Assembly (NCBI GenBank): GCA_002435865.1
Contig: DIWV01000007.1
Location: 239,611-303,610, forward strand
Source: Cloacimonetes bacterium UBA6097
Lineage (GTDB): Bacteria; Cloacimonadota; Cloacimonadia; Cloacimonadales; Cloacimonadaceae
Direction of reading: 5' to 3'
DNA: 64,000 bases
In this document: piece after piece, positions 24,700-32,935 of the stretch
Position numbering within the stretch: the first letter of the stretch is position 1
How the letters are laid out: every line of letters starts with the position of its first letter
The notes under the pieces: generated by a model
Database searches by the model: none
What the model was told of the DNA's origin: nothing
The model's input: the letters and a program-made list of their open reading frames with translations, nothing else
Translations under genes and position numbers: made by a program

Positions 24700-25767
24700 A
24701 TGATGAGTTGGTTAAATATTCTTGAGCAATCCGGCTTTTATGCAATCTATGCCATTATAGGTATTATTGTTGTATTGATTGCTGTTTATCTGCTCAGGAA
24801 CGTAATCTGGCTGATTCGCTATCCGTTTCTGCTTCTGAATTGGATACAATGGATTCTATACAATCCCATCCGTGATTATTGGCGGCATCCAAAGCAGGGA
24901 ACTGCAAATCTTAGCTTTAACCTGCTATTTCTTTCTCTGCTTTCACCAGTTTGGTGGCTGGCGATGCACATTATTTTAACTCCTGTTAGAATTGTTAATG
25001 CGATATATTTTAACATCATCCTGTATTGGAGCGTTTCATTTTGTGACAGTATAGCAGAATTGCTTCAGCCTAAAAGAGAGAAATACAGGAAGTTATCTCT
25101 TCCTAATTACTGGTGGAAATGGATAACAAATTTTCCCGGCAGACTCCTGAATGTTATATCACGTAATGGATTGTCTTTGCTGGAAGGTATCCTGATGACT
25201 GGTGTGGATACTGTTTTGCCGACCTATACAATGTATCACGGGACTTCTTTTAAAGGCATTGCCACAAATATTGCCACCTATGGCAGATGGTATGTAGGCG
25301 GTGGAGATTATGCCGGAAGCGGGATATATTTCGGTTTTTACAAAAAAACTGCTGCACATTATGCTACCGGAGATGACCATGCCATTATCGTAGCCCGAGT
25401 CACACTGTTTCCCTGCCGTAATTCTGCTACTCTGCCTTACAGGTTAAGAAAAAAGATTGGCAATGACGGTACAGGGATTACACATGGTATTGGTTTTCCC
25501 TGGAAAGCTATAGAACACTGGCGTGACCACAGTTATGCCCAATGGTTTGAATATTGCCTTTTGCAGCCGGAGAAAGCAGGTCAATATGTTCGCACCTGGC
25601 GTGCCAGACCTATCTGTGTATTAAAAAAACACCTCCCTTCACGTATCTGGGGAGGACTATCTCTTTGGACATCAGGTGCAGGGGGAGTTGGAGTTATTGT
25701 CTTTTCATGGCTGTTAATATTTGTTGTGACTTATCTGTTTATTACTTACAGGAATGTTATACCATAA
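24700..25767 (+). CDS. Membrane-anchored PARP-like ADP-ribosyltransferase (putative)
   Basis: 355 residues. An N-terminal membrane helix (about 14-32), further hydrophobic segments (71-112) and a C-terminal helix (329-350) surround a soluble domain of residues 175-310. That domain carries the PARP-type pattern: YHGTSFKGI (His180), GGGDYAGSGIYFGFYKKTAAHYATG (Tyr210 in GIYF, then the A..YA helix), the IIVARVTL strand, and WFEYCLLQPEKAGQYV (Glu284), matching the H-Y-E triad and the GxGIYFA and EYxVY signatures of poly/mono-ADP-ribosyl transferases. It should use NAD+ to modify a protein, nucleic acid or small molecule at the membrane; the target is unknown. No toxin secretion signal or immunity gene is evident. 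The start has only weak GGGATAA upstream, and a second ATG follows directly. tsaE follows after 177 bases and a macrodomain protein lies 8 kb away. Confidence 0.72.
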   Translation: MMSWLNILEQSGFYAIYAIIGIIVVLIAVYLLRNVIWLIRYPFLLLNWIQWILYNPIRDYWRHPKQGTANLSFNLLFLSLLSPVWWLAMHIILTPVRIVNAIYFNIILYWSVSFCDSIAELLQPKREKYRKLSLPNYWWKWITNFPGRLLNVISRNGLSLLEGILMTGVDTVLPTYTMYHGTSFKGIATNIATYGRWYVGGGDYAGSGIYFGFYKKTAAHYATGDDHAIIVARVTLFPCRNSATLPYRLRKKIGNDGTGITHGIGFPWKAIEHWRDHSYAQWFEYCLLQPEKAGQYVRTWRARPICVLKKHLPSRIWGGLSLWTSGAGGVGVIVFSWLLIFVVTYLFITYRNVIP

Positions 25768-25944
25768 AGAATCTGTTACATATCAGGCAGCTACATAGTA
25801 TTAAAATAATTGGACAGAACAATGTGAACTAAACATCAGGTTTACGTGAATATTTGTACTTGGCAAATATACATTGCCTGAGTATTATATCCATAAGAAG
25901 ATTATACTTAACGGTTTGTTATAAAAAGGACTAAAGAGAAAACA

Positions 25945-26385
25945 ATGGGAAAATATATAGAATTAAAGTCCGAACAGGACACAATAGATTTGGCAGCGTA
26001 TATAGCACCTCTTTTAAAGAGGGGAGATGTACTTTGCCTGTATGGCGAACTTGGAACAGGAAAAACATTCTTCACAAAGCAAGTTGGCAAAATGATGTTC
26101 ATCGAAGATGAAATCAGCAGCCCTTCTTTTGTTTTGCTCAATGAGTATAAAACAGGCAAGTATCCCCTCTATCATATTGATTTGTTTCGTCTCAAAGAAG
26201 AAATGGAATTTCTTGATTTGGGCATAATGGACATGATTGAAAACGGTGTTACACTGATAGAATGGCCTGAACTGGCAGAAGATATTTTACCCTACCGCAC
26301 TTTCAGCCTGTACTTTCACTTTAACGGCAAGAAACGCTGGGTCAATATCATCCCCGACAAAGAACACGAACAATTCTTCTCCTGA
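25945..26385 (+). CDS. tsaE: tRNA t6A37 threonylcarbamoyladenosine biosynthesis ATPase
   Basis: 146 residues, standard length. Walker A GELGTGKT is at 34-41, SPSFVLLNEYKT is the family's switch-like motif (SPTFxLxxxY), YHIDLFRL is at 76-83, and LIEWPEL near 104-110 is the TsaE hallmark. TsaE powers the TsaBD complex that installs threonylcarbamoyl on A37 of ANN-decoding tRNAs. The usual partners tsaB and tsaD are not in the window. The ribosome site is weak (AAAGAG). The gene is followed by a metal-regulated operon with its own promoter. Confidence 0.95.
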   Translation: MGKYIELKSEQDTIDLAAYIAPLLKRGDVLCLYGELGTGKTFFTKQVGKMMFIEDEISSPSFVLLNEYKTGKYPLYHIDLFRLKEEMEFLDLGIMDMIENGVTLIEWPELAEDILPYRTFSLYFHFNGKKRWVNIIPDKEHEQFFS

Positions 26386-26442
26386 TTCCCCAATAATCTC
26401 AAATAACATTTGCTTTGGAATGCTAATTGTATTATCTTGTAT

Positions 26443-26459
26443 ATACCCCCATAGGGTAT
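26443..26459 (+). promoter_or_regulatory. Putative CsoR-type operator
   Basis: ATACCCCCATAGGGTAT is a palindrome with a G/C tract, matching the pattern ATACCCCCTATGGGTAT reported for copper-responsive CsoR repressors. It ends 20 bases before the csoR-like start codon and overlaps the likely -10/+1 region (TGTATA/TATATA near 26438-26445), so binding would block transcription of the whole operon. Confidence 0.75.
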
Positions 26460-26479
26460 CTTAAAAGAGGTAAATAATT

Positions 26480-26785
26480 ATGGAAAAACACTGCTGTACT
26501 CATGACAACAAGTCAGCTCATCATACAGATGAATTTAAGGCAGACCTGGTAAACCGCTTAAGCAGGATTGAAGGACAGGTGAGAGGAATTCAGAATATGA
26601 TTCAGGGTGATATCTATTGTGACGATATACTCACTCAGATATCAGCAGCGCGTAATGCTTTGTCATCTGTATCCAAAATATTGTTTGAAGCACATATGCG
26701 CAGCTGTATTGTTGAACAGGTGCAGGCAGGAAAGTCGGAAGTAATCGATGAACTTTTAGAAACTATCAGAAGAATGATGAAATAA
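26480..26785 (+). CDS. CsoR/FrmR-family metal-sensing repressor, CsoR-like
   Basis: 101 residues, all-helical DUF156 fold (RLSRIEGQVRGIQNMI). The Cu(I) ligand set of CsoR is present: Cys47 (YCDDIL), His72 and Cys76 (AHMRSC), with the exact 25- and 4-residue spacing of the Mycobacterium protein. An N-terminal Cys/His-rich extension (HCCTHDNKSAHH) might add metal affinity. Such proteins release their operator when Cu(I) binds; a matching operator lies 20 bases upstream. It heads a plus-strand series of six genes (to 30903) with short gaps, most likely one metal-controlled operon. Confidence 0.9.
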   Translation: MEKHCCTHDNKSAHHTDEFKADLVNRLSRIEGQVRGIQNMIQGDIYCDDILTQISAARNALSSVSKILFEAHMRSCIVEQVQAGKSEVIDELLETIRRMMK

Positions 26786-26807
26786 AAAAAAGACATAGGA
26801 GAATAAA

Positions 26808-27302
26808 ATGAAAAAGATAACACTAATATCGTTAATCCTGGCAGTTATGCTGCCAATCGCAATTTGGGCACAATGCGCAGACTGTCCAACTTCAAAAAGT
26901 AAATCAGATGGCAATACCAAAATGTCTTCTGGAAGTTTAAGCAAGAACTCAAAAATGGCTGCCATGCCTTTGCCCGGATATAACAAAGAGGTCCAGCTGG
27001 CAGACAGTAAATACTTCAAATACAGTTTTACTAAAAAGCCAAAAATCGGAACTGCTATTCTGAGAGTAAATGTCTATGACAAGAAAAAGAGACTGAGTGA
27101 CGATTTTGATGTATATATATCAGCCGATATGCCTTCTATGAGAGGGGCTCACGCCAGTGGTGATGTGAAAATGAAAGCTAATAAAAAAGGTGAGTTGCTG
27201 ACACCTGTTAATTTTGTTATGCCCGGTGTCTGGGAAATCACTCTGCATTTCTACAAAGACGGCAAACACACCAATACATTTACATTTGAGCAAAAAATCT
27301 AA
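26808..27302 (+). CDS. Periplasmic YtkA/FixH-like protein
   Basis: 164 residues. A signal peptide (LISLILAVMLPIAIWA) is followed by a CADC pair, a Ser/Lys/Met-rich linker and an Ig-like domain with YISADMPSMRGAHASGDV and a closing GVWEITLHFYKDGK, the pattern of YtkA-like domains in copper-handling and cbb3-assembly proteins (MPxMxxxH). Met and His in that loop and the CxxC suggest metal binding. It starts 22 bases after the CsoR-like gene with AGGAG before the ATG. A role as periplasmic copper chaperone or as the adaptor of the ABC transporter encoded further on is inferred from context. Confidence 0.72.
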   Translation: MKKITLISLILAVMLPIAIWAQCADCPTSKSKSDGNTKMSSGSLSKNSKMAAMPLPGYNKEVQLADSKYFKYSFTKKPKIGTAILRVNVYDKKKRLSDDFDVYISADMPSMRGAHASGDVKMKANKKGELLTPVNFVMPGVWEITLHFYKDGKHTNTFTFEQKI

Positions 27303-27338
27303 GTAAACTGGAAACTGAACACTTCTTAGGAGGTTCAG

Positions 27339-28361
27339 ATGAAATTAAAGAAAAGCAGTAACAAGTTTCTGACAGTGATTCTGTTGGTTTTAGCTTTTAG
27401 TATAGCACTAAAAGCACAAAATCAGCTAATGTATATAGAAGCGCAGGGAGTAATCGGATACAGGTCTGACACGGATGAAGTGGTATATTATTCTCATCAC
27501 TCAGACCATGTAATGCAAAAACCTTCAATTGGTTTTGACTGGTTGAAACGCTTTGCGAATGACAGAAGAGATATTGCCGTAGCATCGGTTCAGTTTCGCC
27601 TTGCTTTGAACATTGAAGATAAGGTTTCTATTGAACCACAGTTGTACAATGCCTGGCTGAAGTATAAATCCGGTCTTGGAGATATTTCAGCCGGACATCT
27701 TAAACCTGCATCAGGACTTTCGTATAATCTGGATAATCACGCTCTGCTCCTGCCTGATATGACTATGTTTACCTTAGCTTATGACAGAGACTGGGGAGTT
27801 TTGTATTCAAAAGATATAGCCTGGGGAAATGTGTCTGCTTCTTTAACCAGTGCATCAGGTATGCTGTTTTACAGGAAAGATAATAATTATCTGGCAGCAG
27901 GACATATATCTTATGGCTTGCTGAATGATGATAATTTCAGTTTAGGAGCAACTTTGCAGCAAGGTAAAGTACTGGAAGCCATGGGATATCATATTGGGCA
28001 TAATAAGATTGTTCACGATGAGGTTCTGGGTGGATTAGATGCCACAATCAGGTACAACAACATTGAAAGCATGATTGATATCTATGCAGGACAGTTTTAC
28101 AAAAAGGATACTTGGAGTATTCTTTGGAGAAATGGTTTAAACCTTCTTCCTGAAGATGTTTTAAAACTTGAAGCACAAGGTATCTGGCGAGAGTTTGTCG
28201 GGACAAAACATAGTAATTATTCAGTTGGAATTACCTGGAAGTTTCATCCTGATTTGGCATTTAGGACTTTCTATGACTACCATACTATGAACAATTTCCA
28301 GACAAAAGATAATGACTACAAGATAGTAGCACAGATATATTATTACAAAAGGCTCTTCTAA
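27339..28361 (+). CDS. Outer membrane beta-barrel protein of the CsoR operon
   Basis: 340 residues. A signal peptide (LTVILLVLAFSIALKAQ) is followed by about 16 amphipathic strands with aromatic girdles (e.g. YDRDWGVLYSKDIAWGNVSASLTSASGMLFY) and a C-terminus YYYKRLF ending in Phe, the usual barrel insertion signal. There is no family name I can assign; it looks like a porin of the DcaP or copper/phosphate-selective kind in size. His-rich loop YYSHHSDHVMQ near residues 50-60 may touch metal. AGGAGG precedes the ATG. It lies between the YtkA-like gene and the FMN_bind-like gene with gaps of 36 and 16 bases. Confidence 0.7.
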   Translation: MKLKKSSNKFLTVILLVLAFSIALKAQNQLMYIEAQGVIGYRSDTDEVVYYSHHSDHVMQKPSIGFDWLKRFANDRRDIAVASVQFRLALNIEDKVSIEPQLYNAWLKYKSGLGDISAGHLKPASGLSYNLDNHALLLPDMTMFTLAYDRDWGVLYSKDIAWGNVSASLTSASGMLFYRKDNNYLAAGHISYGLLNDDNFSLGATLQQGKVLEAMGYHIGHNKIVHDEVLGGLDATIRYNNIESMIDIYAGQFYKKDTWSILWRNGLNLLPEDVLKLEAQGIWREFVGTKHSNYSVGITWKFHPDLAFRTFYDYHTMNNFQTKDNDYKIVAQIYYYKRLF

Positions 28362-28377
28362 AGTGCATGAGGTTAAC

Positions 28378-28986
28378 ATGAAACGAATGGGATTTCTGAT
28401 TATATTACTGCTGATACTGTCACAAGGTCTCTTTGCAGCTGTGGGCTGTGATTTAAATGATCCTGACCGTGATGTAAAGAGACTGTTTCCATCTTCGACA
28501 GGATATAAAGCCTATTATATGTCCATTACCCAAAAAGGTGGAAAAGCTCTGCTGGCAAAAGTGGAAAAAAGACTTGGAGACAAGTTTACAGGTTTGTATG
28601 AAACAGCCGATGTTCCTTACACAATCTACGAAATATACAAGGACAAGCAAGTCACAGGCTATATTCACGGTGTCAATCAAAAAGGGCAGTATGGCGGAAT
28701 ACAGGTATTTCTGGCTCTTGATACGAAGGGGGTTATCCTCAATCTGTATTACCAGAAGATGACAAATCAGGCTGCAAAATCTTTTCGCAGTGATGATTTT
28801 GCCAAACAATTCAAGGGTCTTTCAATGAAAGACTTTGCTTCTTACAATCCTTCTACAGGGAAACAGGAAGGAAGCTTAGCTAAAATAAAGAATCCGGCTG
28901 TTAAAGCAGAAAAAGACTTTAAAGCAACTCTCCGGGGTGTAAAAAAGAATCTGATTCTGATGCAGGAATTCGGATATATAAAATAG
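28378..28986 (+). CDS. FMN_bind-like periplasmic protein
   Basis: 202 residues from the ATG at 28378, chosen over the one at 28363 because of GAGG nine bases upstream. A signal peptide (FLIILLLILSQGLFAA) precedes a Cys (GCDLND) and an FMN_bind-like region, GYIHGVNQKGQYGGIQVFLALDTKGVI, followed by YYQKMTNQAAKSFRSDDFAKQFKG. In classical FMN_bind proteins this last stretch reads hxETpGlG and a Thr carries covalent FMN; neither ETPG nor an SGAT-type flavinylation site is seen, so flavin binding is doubtful. Genes of this kind accompany the MacB-like ABC pair that follows after 34 bases. It may be the substrate-binding or redox partner (inference). Confidence 0.62.
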   Translation: MKRMGFLIILLLILSQGLFAAVGCDLNDPDRDVKRLFPSSTGYKAYYMSITQKGGKALLAKVEKRLGDKFTGLYETADVPYTIYEIYKDKQVTGYIHGVNQKGQYGGIQVFLALDTKGVILNLYYQKMTNQAAKSFRSDDFAKQFKGLSMKDFASYNPSTGKQEGSLAKIKNPAVKAEKDFKATLRGVKKNLILMQEFGYIK

Positions 28987-29020
28987 ATTTTGATTCGGGA
29001 ATGAACCAAAGGAGTTCGTA

Positions 29021-30217
29021 ATGCCATCACTATTTGGAATTGCCTGGAAGAACCTCAGGCGCAAACGTTTGCGCAGTATGCTGACTATTGTCGGTATAGC
29101 ACTGTCAACCTGGGTGCTTGTAAGCCTTCTGGGATTTAACCAGGGATATGAAAACTCACTTAACAAAGATATAGATAATCTTGGCTTTCAGGTTCTTCTT
29201 ACAGCAAAAGGCTGCCCCTATGAAGCTGCAACTTTAATGCTTAAAGGCGGAACCGGTTTGAAATACATGCCGTACAGCATTGTGGATTCCGTAAAAGCAA
29301 ATCCCCAGGTGGAAGAAGTTACTCCAATGCTGATGCAGGTTGTGTTTGATCCCAATAAAGGTGAAAGCGGCGGTGTAACTGCTTTTCTTGGTATAGATCC
29401 GGCTACTTATCCCAAAATGAAGACGTATCTGATTTTTGAGCAGGGCAAGTGGTTTGATAAGCCTGAAGCAATGGAAGCAGTCTTTGGTTACGAAGCTGCA
29501 GAACTGGAACAGCGGGAAGTGGGGGACTTGTATCTTCTACCTGAAAGTGATGTTGAAGTCACAGTTGTTGGAGTATTAAAAAGAAGCGGAACCCAGGACG
29601 ATGGTACGATATTTCTACCTGTCAGGACAGTGCAGAATGTCTATAAATTAGAGAACAAGATTACATCCATAGGTATCAAGGTTAATAAAGAAACTGACCT
29701 CGCTGCCTACGAAGAAGAATTATACAAACTTTCTGACGTTCAGGTTGTTTCGATGGCTCAGGTCAAGATGACTATATCTAATCTGGTTGCTACAGCACGT
29801 GTCATGGTTATGTCCATTGCACTAATTGCTATTCTCATAGCTATGGTTGGTGTCATGAATACAGTCCTGATGTCTGTCTTGGAACGCTGGCAGGAAATAG
29901 GTATTATGAAATCCATGGGAGCAATGACTTCACATATCTTTAAACTGATATGGTTTGAGACTATCCTTCTTACCTTTGTCGGTGGAATTGTTGGTTCTGT
30001 GATGTCCTGGATTCTTGCAACCGTAACTGATAAATTGATTCGCAGCGTGCTTCCTTATTCTCCAACCAGTGCTCTGGTGCAAATCGATGTGCTTCTGGCT
30101 TTAAAAGCGATAGGAATAATCATGGCGATAGGTTTAATCAGCGGTATCTATCCTGCCTGGAAAGCTGCAAAGATACGTCCTATAGAAGCAATTCGCAGTA
30201 CGGATGGTGAATTATGA
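29021..30217 (+). CDS. MacB/FtsX-like ABC transporter permease with periplasmic CPYEAA motif
   Basis: 398 residues in the MacB layout: helix 1 (about 20-40, RSMLTIVGIALSTWVLVSLL), a periplasmic domain of about 220 residues, then three helices from 265 on (VMVMSIALIAILIAMVGVMNTVLMSV, with the ERWQEIGIMKSMGA coupling helix, and GLISGIYPAWKAAKIRPIEAI at the end). Just after helix 1 the periplasmic domain shows LLTAKGCPYEAATLMLKGG; the Cys65-Pro-Tyr-Glu motif is distinctive and could bind metal or thiol. MacB-type systems do not carry cargo through the membrane but use ATP to drive periplasmic work. AAGGAG precedes the ATG, and the stop overlaps the next start (ATGA). Confidence 0.85.
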   Translation: MPSLFGIAWKNLRRKRLRSMLTIVGIALSTWVLVSLLGFNQGYENSLNKDIDNLGFQVLLTAKGCPYEAATLMLKGGTGLKYMPYSIVDSVKANPQVEEVTPMLMQVVFDPNKGESGGVTAFLGIDPATYPKMKTYLIFEQGKWFDKPEAMEAVFGYEAAELEQREVGDLYLLPESDVEVTVVGVLKRSGTQDDGTIFLPVRTVQNVYKLENKITSIGIKVNKETDLAAYEEELYKLSDVQVVSMAQVKMTISNLVATARVMVMSIALIAILIAMVGVMNTVLMSVLERWQEIGIMKSMGAMTSHIFKLIWFETILLTFVGGIVGSVMSWILATVTDKLIRSVLPYSPTSALVQIDVLLALKAIGIIMAIGLISGIYPAWKAAKIRPIEAIRSTDGEL

Positions 30218-30903
30218 GTGTAAATAACGAAAAAATAATAGAGATAAAAGACCTTAAGAAAATATATGTTCGAGGTTCTGAGCATATTCACGCTGTGGAT
30301 GGGATTACTCTTGATGTTAACAAGGGAGAATATGTTGCCTTTGTTGGTCCATCAGGTTCAGGCAAAACAACACTGTTGCATCTATTGGGCTGCCTTGATA
30401 ATCCGACCGAAGGCTCTCTTATGGTTGCAGACAGGATGGTCTATTGCGAAAACAAATGCATGAATGAAAGAGACCTCACAAAGTTGCGCAGAGAGCTGTT
30501 TGGATATGTATTCCAAAAGTTTTACCTGATTCCTACTCTCACTGTTGAAGAAAATATCCTGCTGCCGTTTGCTTTCTATCAAAAAGAAGATGCTCATAAG
30601 AATGCTAAGCATCTGACAGAAATGCTTGGCATAGCACACAGATTAAGCCATCTGCCCAAAGAACTATCGGGTGGGGAGATGCAGAGAGTGGCTGTTGCCA
30701 GAGCTTTGATAAACAGACCCAAAATCCTACTCGCAGATGAACCTACAGGTAATCTGGACAGTAAGAGAAGTGCAGAGATTTCAGGAATCTTCCAACAATT
30801 GAATAAAGAAGAAGGAATTACCATTATCCTGGTTACCCATAATCATCATTTGGCTGAATCAGCCGGAAAGATGGTTGAGCTTAAGGATGGTAAATTAGTT
30901 TAA
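30214..30903 (+). CDS. ABC transporter ATP-binding protein (LolD/MacB type)
   Basis: 229 residues. Walker A GPSGSGKTTLL is at 45-55, the Q loop lies in FGYVFQKFYLIPTLT, signature LSGGEMQRVAVARAL is near 148-162, Walker B ILLADEPTGNLDS follows, and H-loop VTHNH. The PTGNLD and FQxxxLxPxLT motifs mark the MacB/LolD/FtsE group. It starts four bases before the permease stop (ATGA), so the two subunits are translationally coupled. It is the last gene of the CsoR-headed series; the next gene converges from the other strand 18 bases away. Confidence 0.92.
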   Translation: MSVNNEKIIEIKDLKKIYVRGSEHIHAVDGITLDVNKGEYVAFVGPSGSGKTTLLHLLGCLDNPTEGSLMVADRMVYCENKCMNERDLTKLRRELFGYVFQKFYLIPTLTVEENILLPFAFYQKEDAHKNAKHLTEMLGIAHRLSHLPKELSGGEMQRVAVARALINRPKILLADEPTGNLDSKRSAEISGIFQQLNKEEGITIILVTHNHHLAESAGKMVELKDGKLV

Positions 30904-30920
30904 CTATAAACAATACATCA

Positions 30921-32036
30921 CTACTTGATAAAAACCGCTTTTTGTACACTTTGTGCAGAAGCGGTATTTACTTTTATGAAGTAAATACCTGAGGCAAAAG
31001 TATAACCATTTGTATCCTTTCCATTCCAATTCCATTGGTTTAATCCTGCTTTGTATAAAGACTCTTCTTCCTTGATGAGTCTTCCTTTTAAGTCATAAAC
31101 GCCTATTCTGACCATATCAGCTTTTTCCAGCTTAAAATCAACTCTGGTATTGACTACGAATGGATTGGGATATATGGAAACAATCCTGATATCAGCAATA
31201 TGAGGTGTTTGAAAATCTTCCACTGCACCACCCCGAAAAACAAGTATCTGCCATTCTGTTGTCCAGGAAACCTCATTTGTTGCAGTCACACATTTAAGGG
31301 TATTCATTCCGTAGTCATCATCAGTAAAAGGAGGCTGAAAGATAATATCAGTTGCCTGTGGCTGCAGCTCATCGTTAACAAACCAGCTAATCTGTACGCT
31401 CATATCATTATTGAAGGCCTCCACAGCAAAAGGATCAGGAACCGATTCCAGATTGTAATAAACCAGCGAATCGTTCTGAGGTGAAACATTATAAATGATA
31501 AGGTCAAGTATCTTCAAACTGTCAATATAGACATTATTAATTGGATGATAATTTGCATCAACAGGTACCTGACCTATACTCAGAACCACATCCAAACCCT
31601 CAAAAACCTTGCCGAAAATAGCATAGTTTCCATCCAGGTGTGGAGTCGGAGCTAAAGTAATATAATACTGTGAACCTGCAGAATTGGGTAAGGAAGAGTG
31701 AGCCATTGCCAAAACACCGGCACTATCATGGTGAAGAAGTGGACTGAATTCGTCCTGGATTGTATAGCCCGGTCCGCCATATCCAGTTCCCAAAGGGTCT
31801 CCATCCTGGATTACAAAACCTTCTATAACTCTGTGGAAGTGCAGTCCGTTGTAGAAACCAGAATTAGTCAGATTGATAAAATTATTCGCAGTAATCGGTA
31901 CAATTTCATCTCTCAAATCAGCAGTAAAACTGCCTAAAGTTGTCCACCAACGAGCAAATTGCCTTCCCTGCAAAGTTAAAGGCATGGCAATTACAAGGAT
32001 TAACACCAAAGTAAATAAAATTGATTTTGATTTCAT
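30921..32036 (-). CDS. Secreted cyclophilin-type peptidyl-prolyl isomerase with sorting domain
   Basis: 371 residues. A signal peptide (ILFTLVLILVIAMPLTLQ) is followed at 30-180 by a cyclophilin domain: NNFINLTNSGFYNGLHFHRVIEGFVIQDGDP (catalytic Arg in FHRV), GAGSQYYITL-like SAGSQYYITL and GNYAIFGKVFEGLDVV. A central Ig-like stretch (about 200-285) precedes a type-IX-like sorting domain, SIYPNPFVVNTRVDF...KAVFIK. The fusion of a foldase to a sorting domain suggests export to, or action at, the cell surface, perhaps on the other surface proteins. AAGGAAGG precedes the ATG. It lies 50 bases after xthA on the same strand. Confidence 0.88.
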   Translation of the reverse strand: MKSKSILFTLVLILVIAMPLTLQGRQFARWWTTLGSFTADLRDEIVPITANNFINLTNSGFYNGLHFHRVIEGFVIQDGDPLGTGYGGPGYTIQDEFSPLLHHDSAGVLAMAHSSLPNSAGSQYYITLAPTPHLDGNYAIFGKVFEGLDVVLSIGQVPVDANYHPINNVYIDSLKILDLIIYNVSPQNDSLVYYNLESVPDPFAVEAFNNDMSVQISWFVNDELQPQATDIIFQPPFTDDDYGMNTLKCVTATNEVSWTTEWQILVFRGGAVEDFQTPHIADIRIVSIYPNPFVVNTRVDFKLEKADMVRIGVYDLKGRLIKEEESLYKAGLNQWNWNGKDTNGYTFASGIYFIKVNTASAQSVQKAVFIK

Positions 32037-32086
32037 GTTACTTTACCTTCCTTTCTTCTCTTTTTCTTCTTGTTCTTCGTGGTAAA

Positions 32087-32854
32087 CTAAACCTCGATTT
32101 CGACATAGACAGGACAATGGTCGCTGCCAAAAATATCCTGACGGATTCCGGCATTTTTTACTATAGACAGGTGTTCTTTATCGATAAAGAAATAGTCAAT
32201 GCGCCAGCCAACATTCCTATCTCGGGCTTTGCCCAGATAAGTCCACCATGAGTATTGCTCAGGAGAAGAATCAAATTGTCTGAAAGTATCCACCCATCCC
32301 ATTTCTACGATTTTATCAAGCCAGGCTCTTTCAATGGGTAAAAATCCGGAAATTTCCTGATTAGCTTTTGGATGCGTGAGGTCAATCGGTTTATGGGCAG
32401 TATTGTAATCTCCTGTCACGAGCACAGCTTTACCAGTTTTCCGGTATGTCTGCATGACTTCAAAGCAGGCATCGTAAAAAGCAAGTTTATATTGTAAGCG
32501 CTCTTCACTCATTTTGCCATTGGGGAAATAAATATTAAAGAGGAAAAAGCTGTCATATTCAGCAATAATGATTCTTCCTTCCGAATCGAACCTGGGTACA
32601 TCAAAACCCTGCTTTACAGAAAGAGGTTGGGGTCTGCTTAGCAGGCAAACACCCGAATAGCCTTTCTTTTCTGCACAAGACCAGTAGTTATGATAATCTT
32701 TTAAACCCAGGACTTCAGAAGGGATTTGCTCTTCCTGCAGCTTTGTTTCCTGCAGACCGATAATATCTGGCTTATCTGTCAGCAGGATATCCATAAAACC
32801 TTTGTTCATGATAGCGCGCAAGCCGTTCACATTCCATGACCATATCTTCAGCAT
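32087..32854 (-). CDS. xthA: Exodeoxyribonuclease III
   Basis: 255 residues, the EEP fold of ExoIII/AP endonucleases. WSWNVNGLRA (metal-site Asn), LQETKLQEEQIP (catalytic Glu36), GDYNTAHKPIDL (Asp and Asn), the WWTYLGKARDRNVGWRIDYFF family signature and GSDHCPVYVEIE (catalytic Asp/His) are all present. It acts in base excision repair at abasic sites and 3' ends. The start at 32854 is MLKIWSWN, as usual for this family. The gene upstream is the macrodomain protein, 81 bases away with a small repeat-like hairpin between. Confidence 0.96.
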   Translation of the reverse strand: MLKIWSWNVNGLRAIMNKGFMDILLTDKPDIIGLQETKLQEEQIPSEVLGLKDYHNYWSCAEKKGYSGVCLLSRPQPLSVKQGFDVPRFDSEGRIIIAEYDSFFLFNIYFPNGKMSEERLQYKLAFYDACFEVMQTYRKTGKAVLVTGDYNTAHKPIDLTHPKANQEISGFLPIERAWLDKIVEMGWVDTFRQFDSSPEQYSWWTYLGKARDRNVGWRIDYFFIDKEHLSIVKNAGIRQDIFGSDHCPVYVEIEV

Positions 32855-32935
32855 ATAATTTTCTCCTATATTATGTAGTTACATGCGTCCCCACAAGTAG
32901 CAGAAATGACAGATGAAGCGTCTGTCTCTAAGGAG

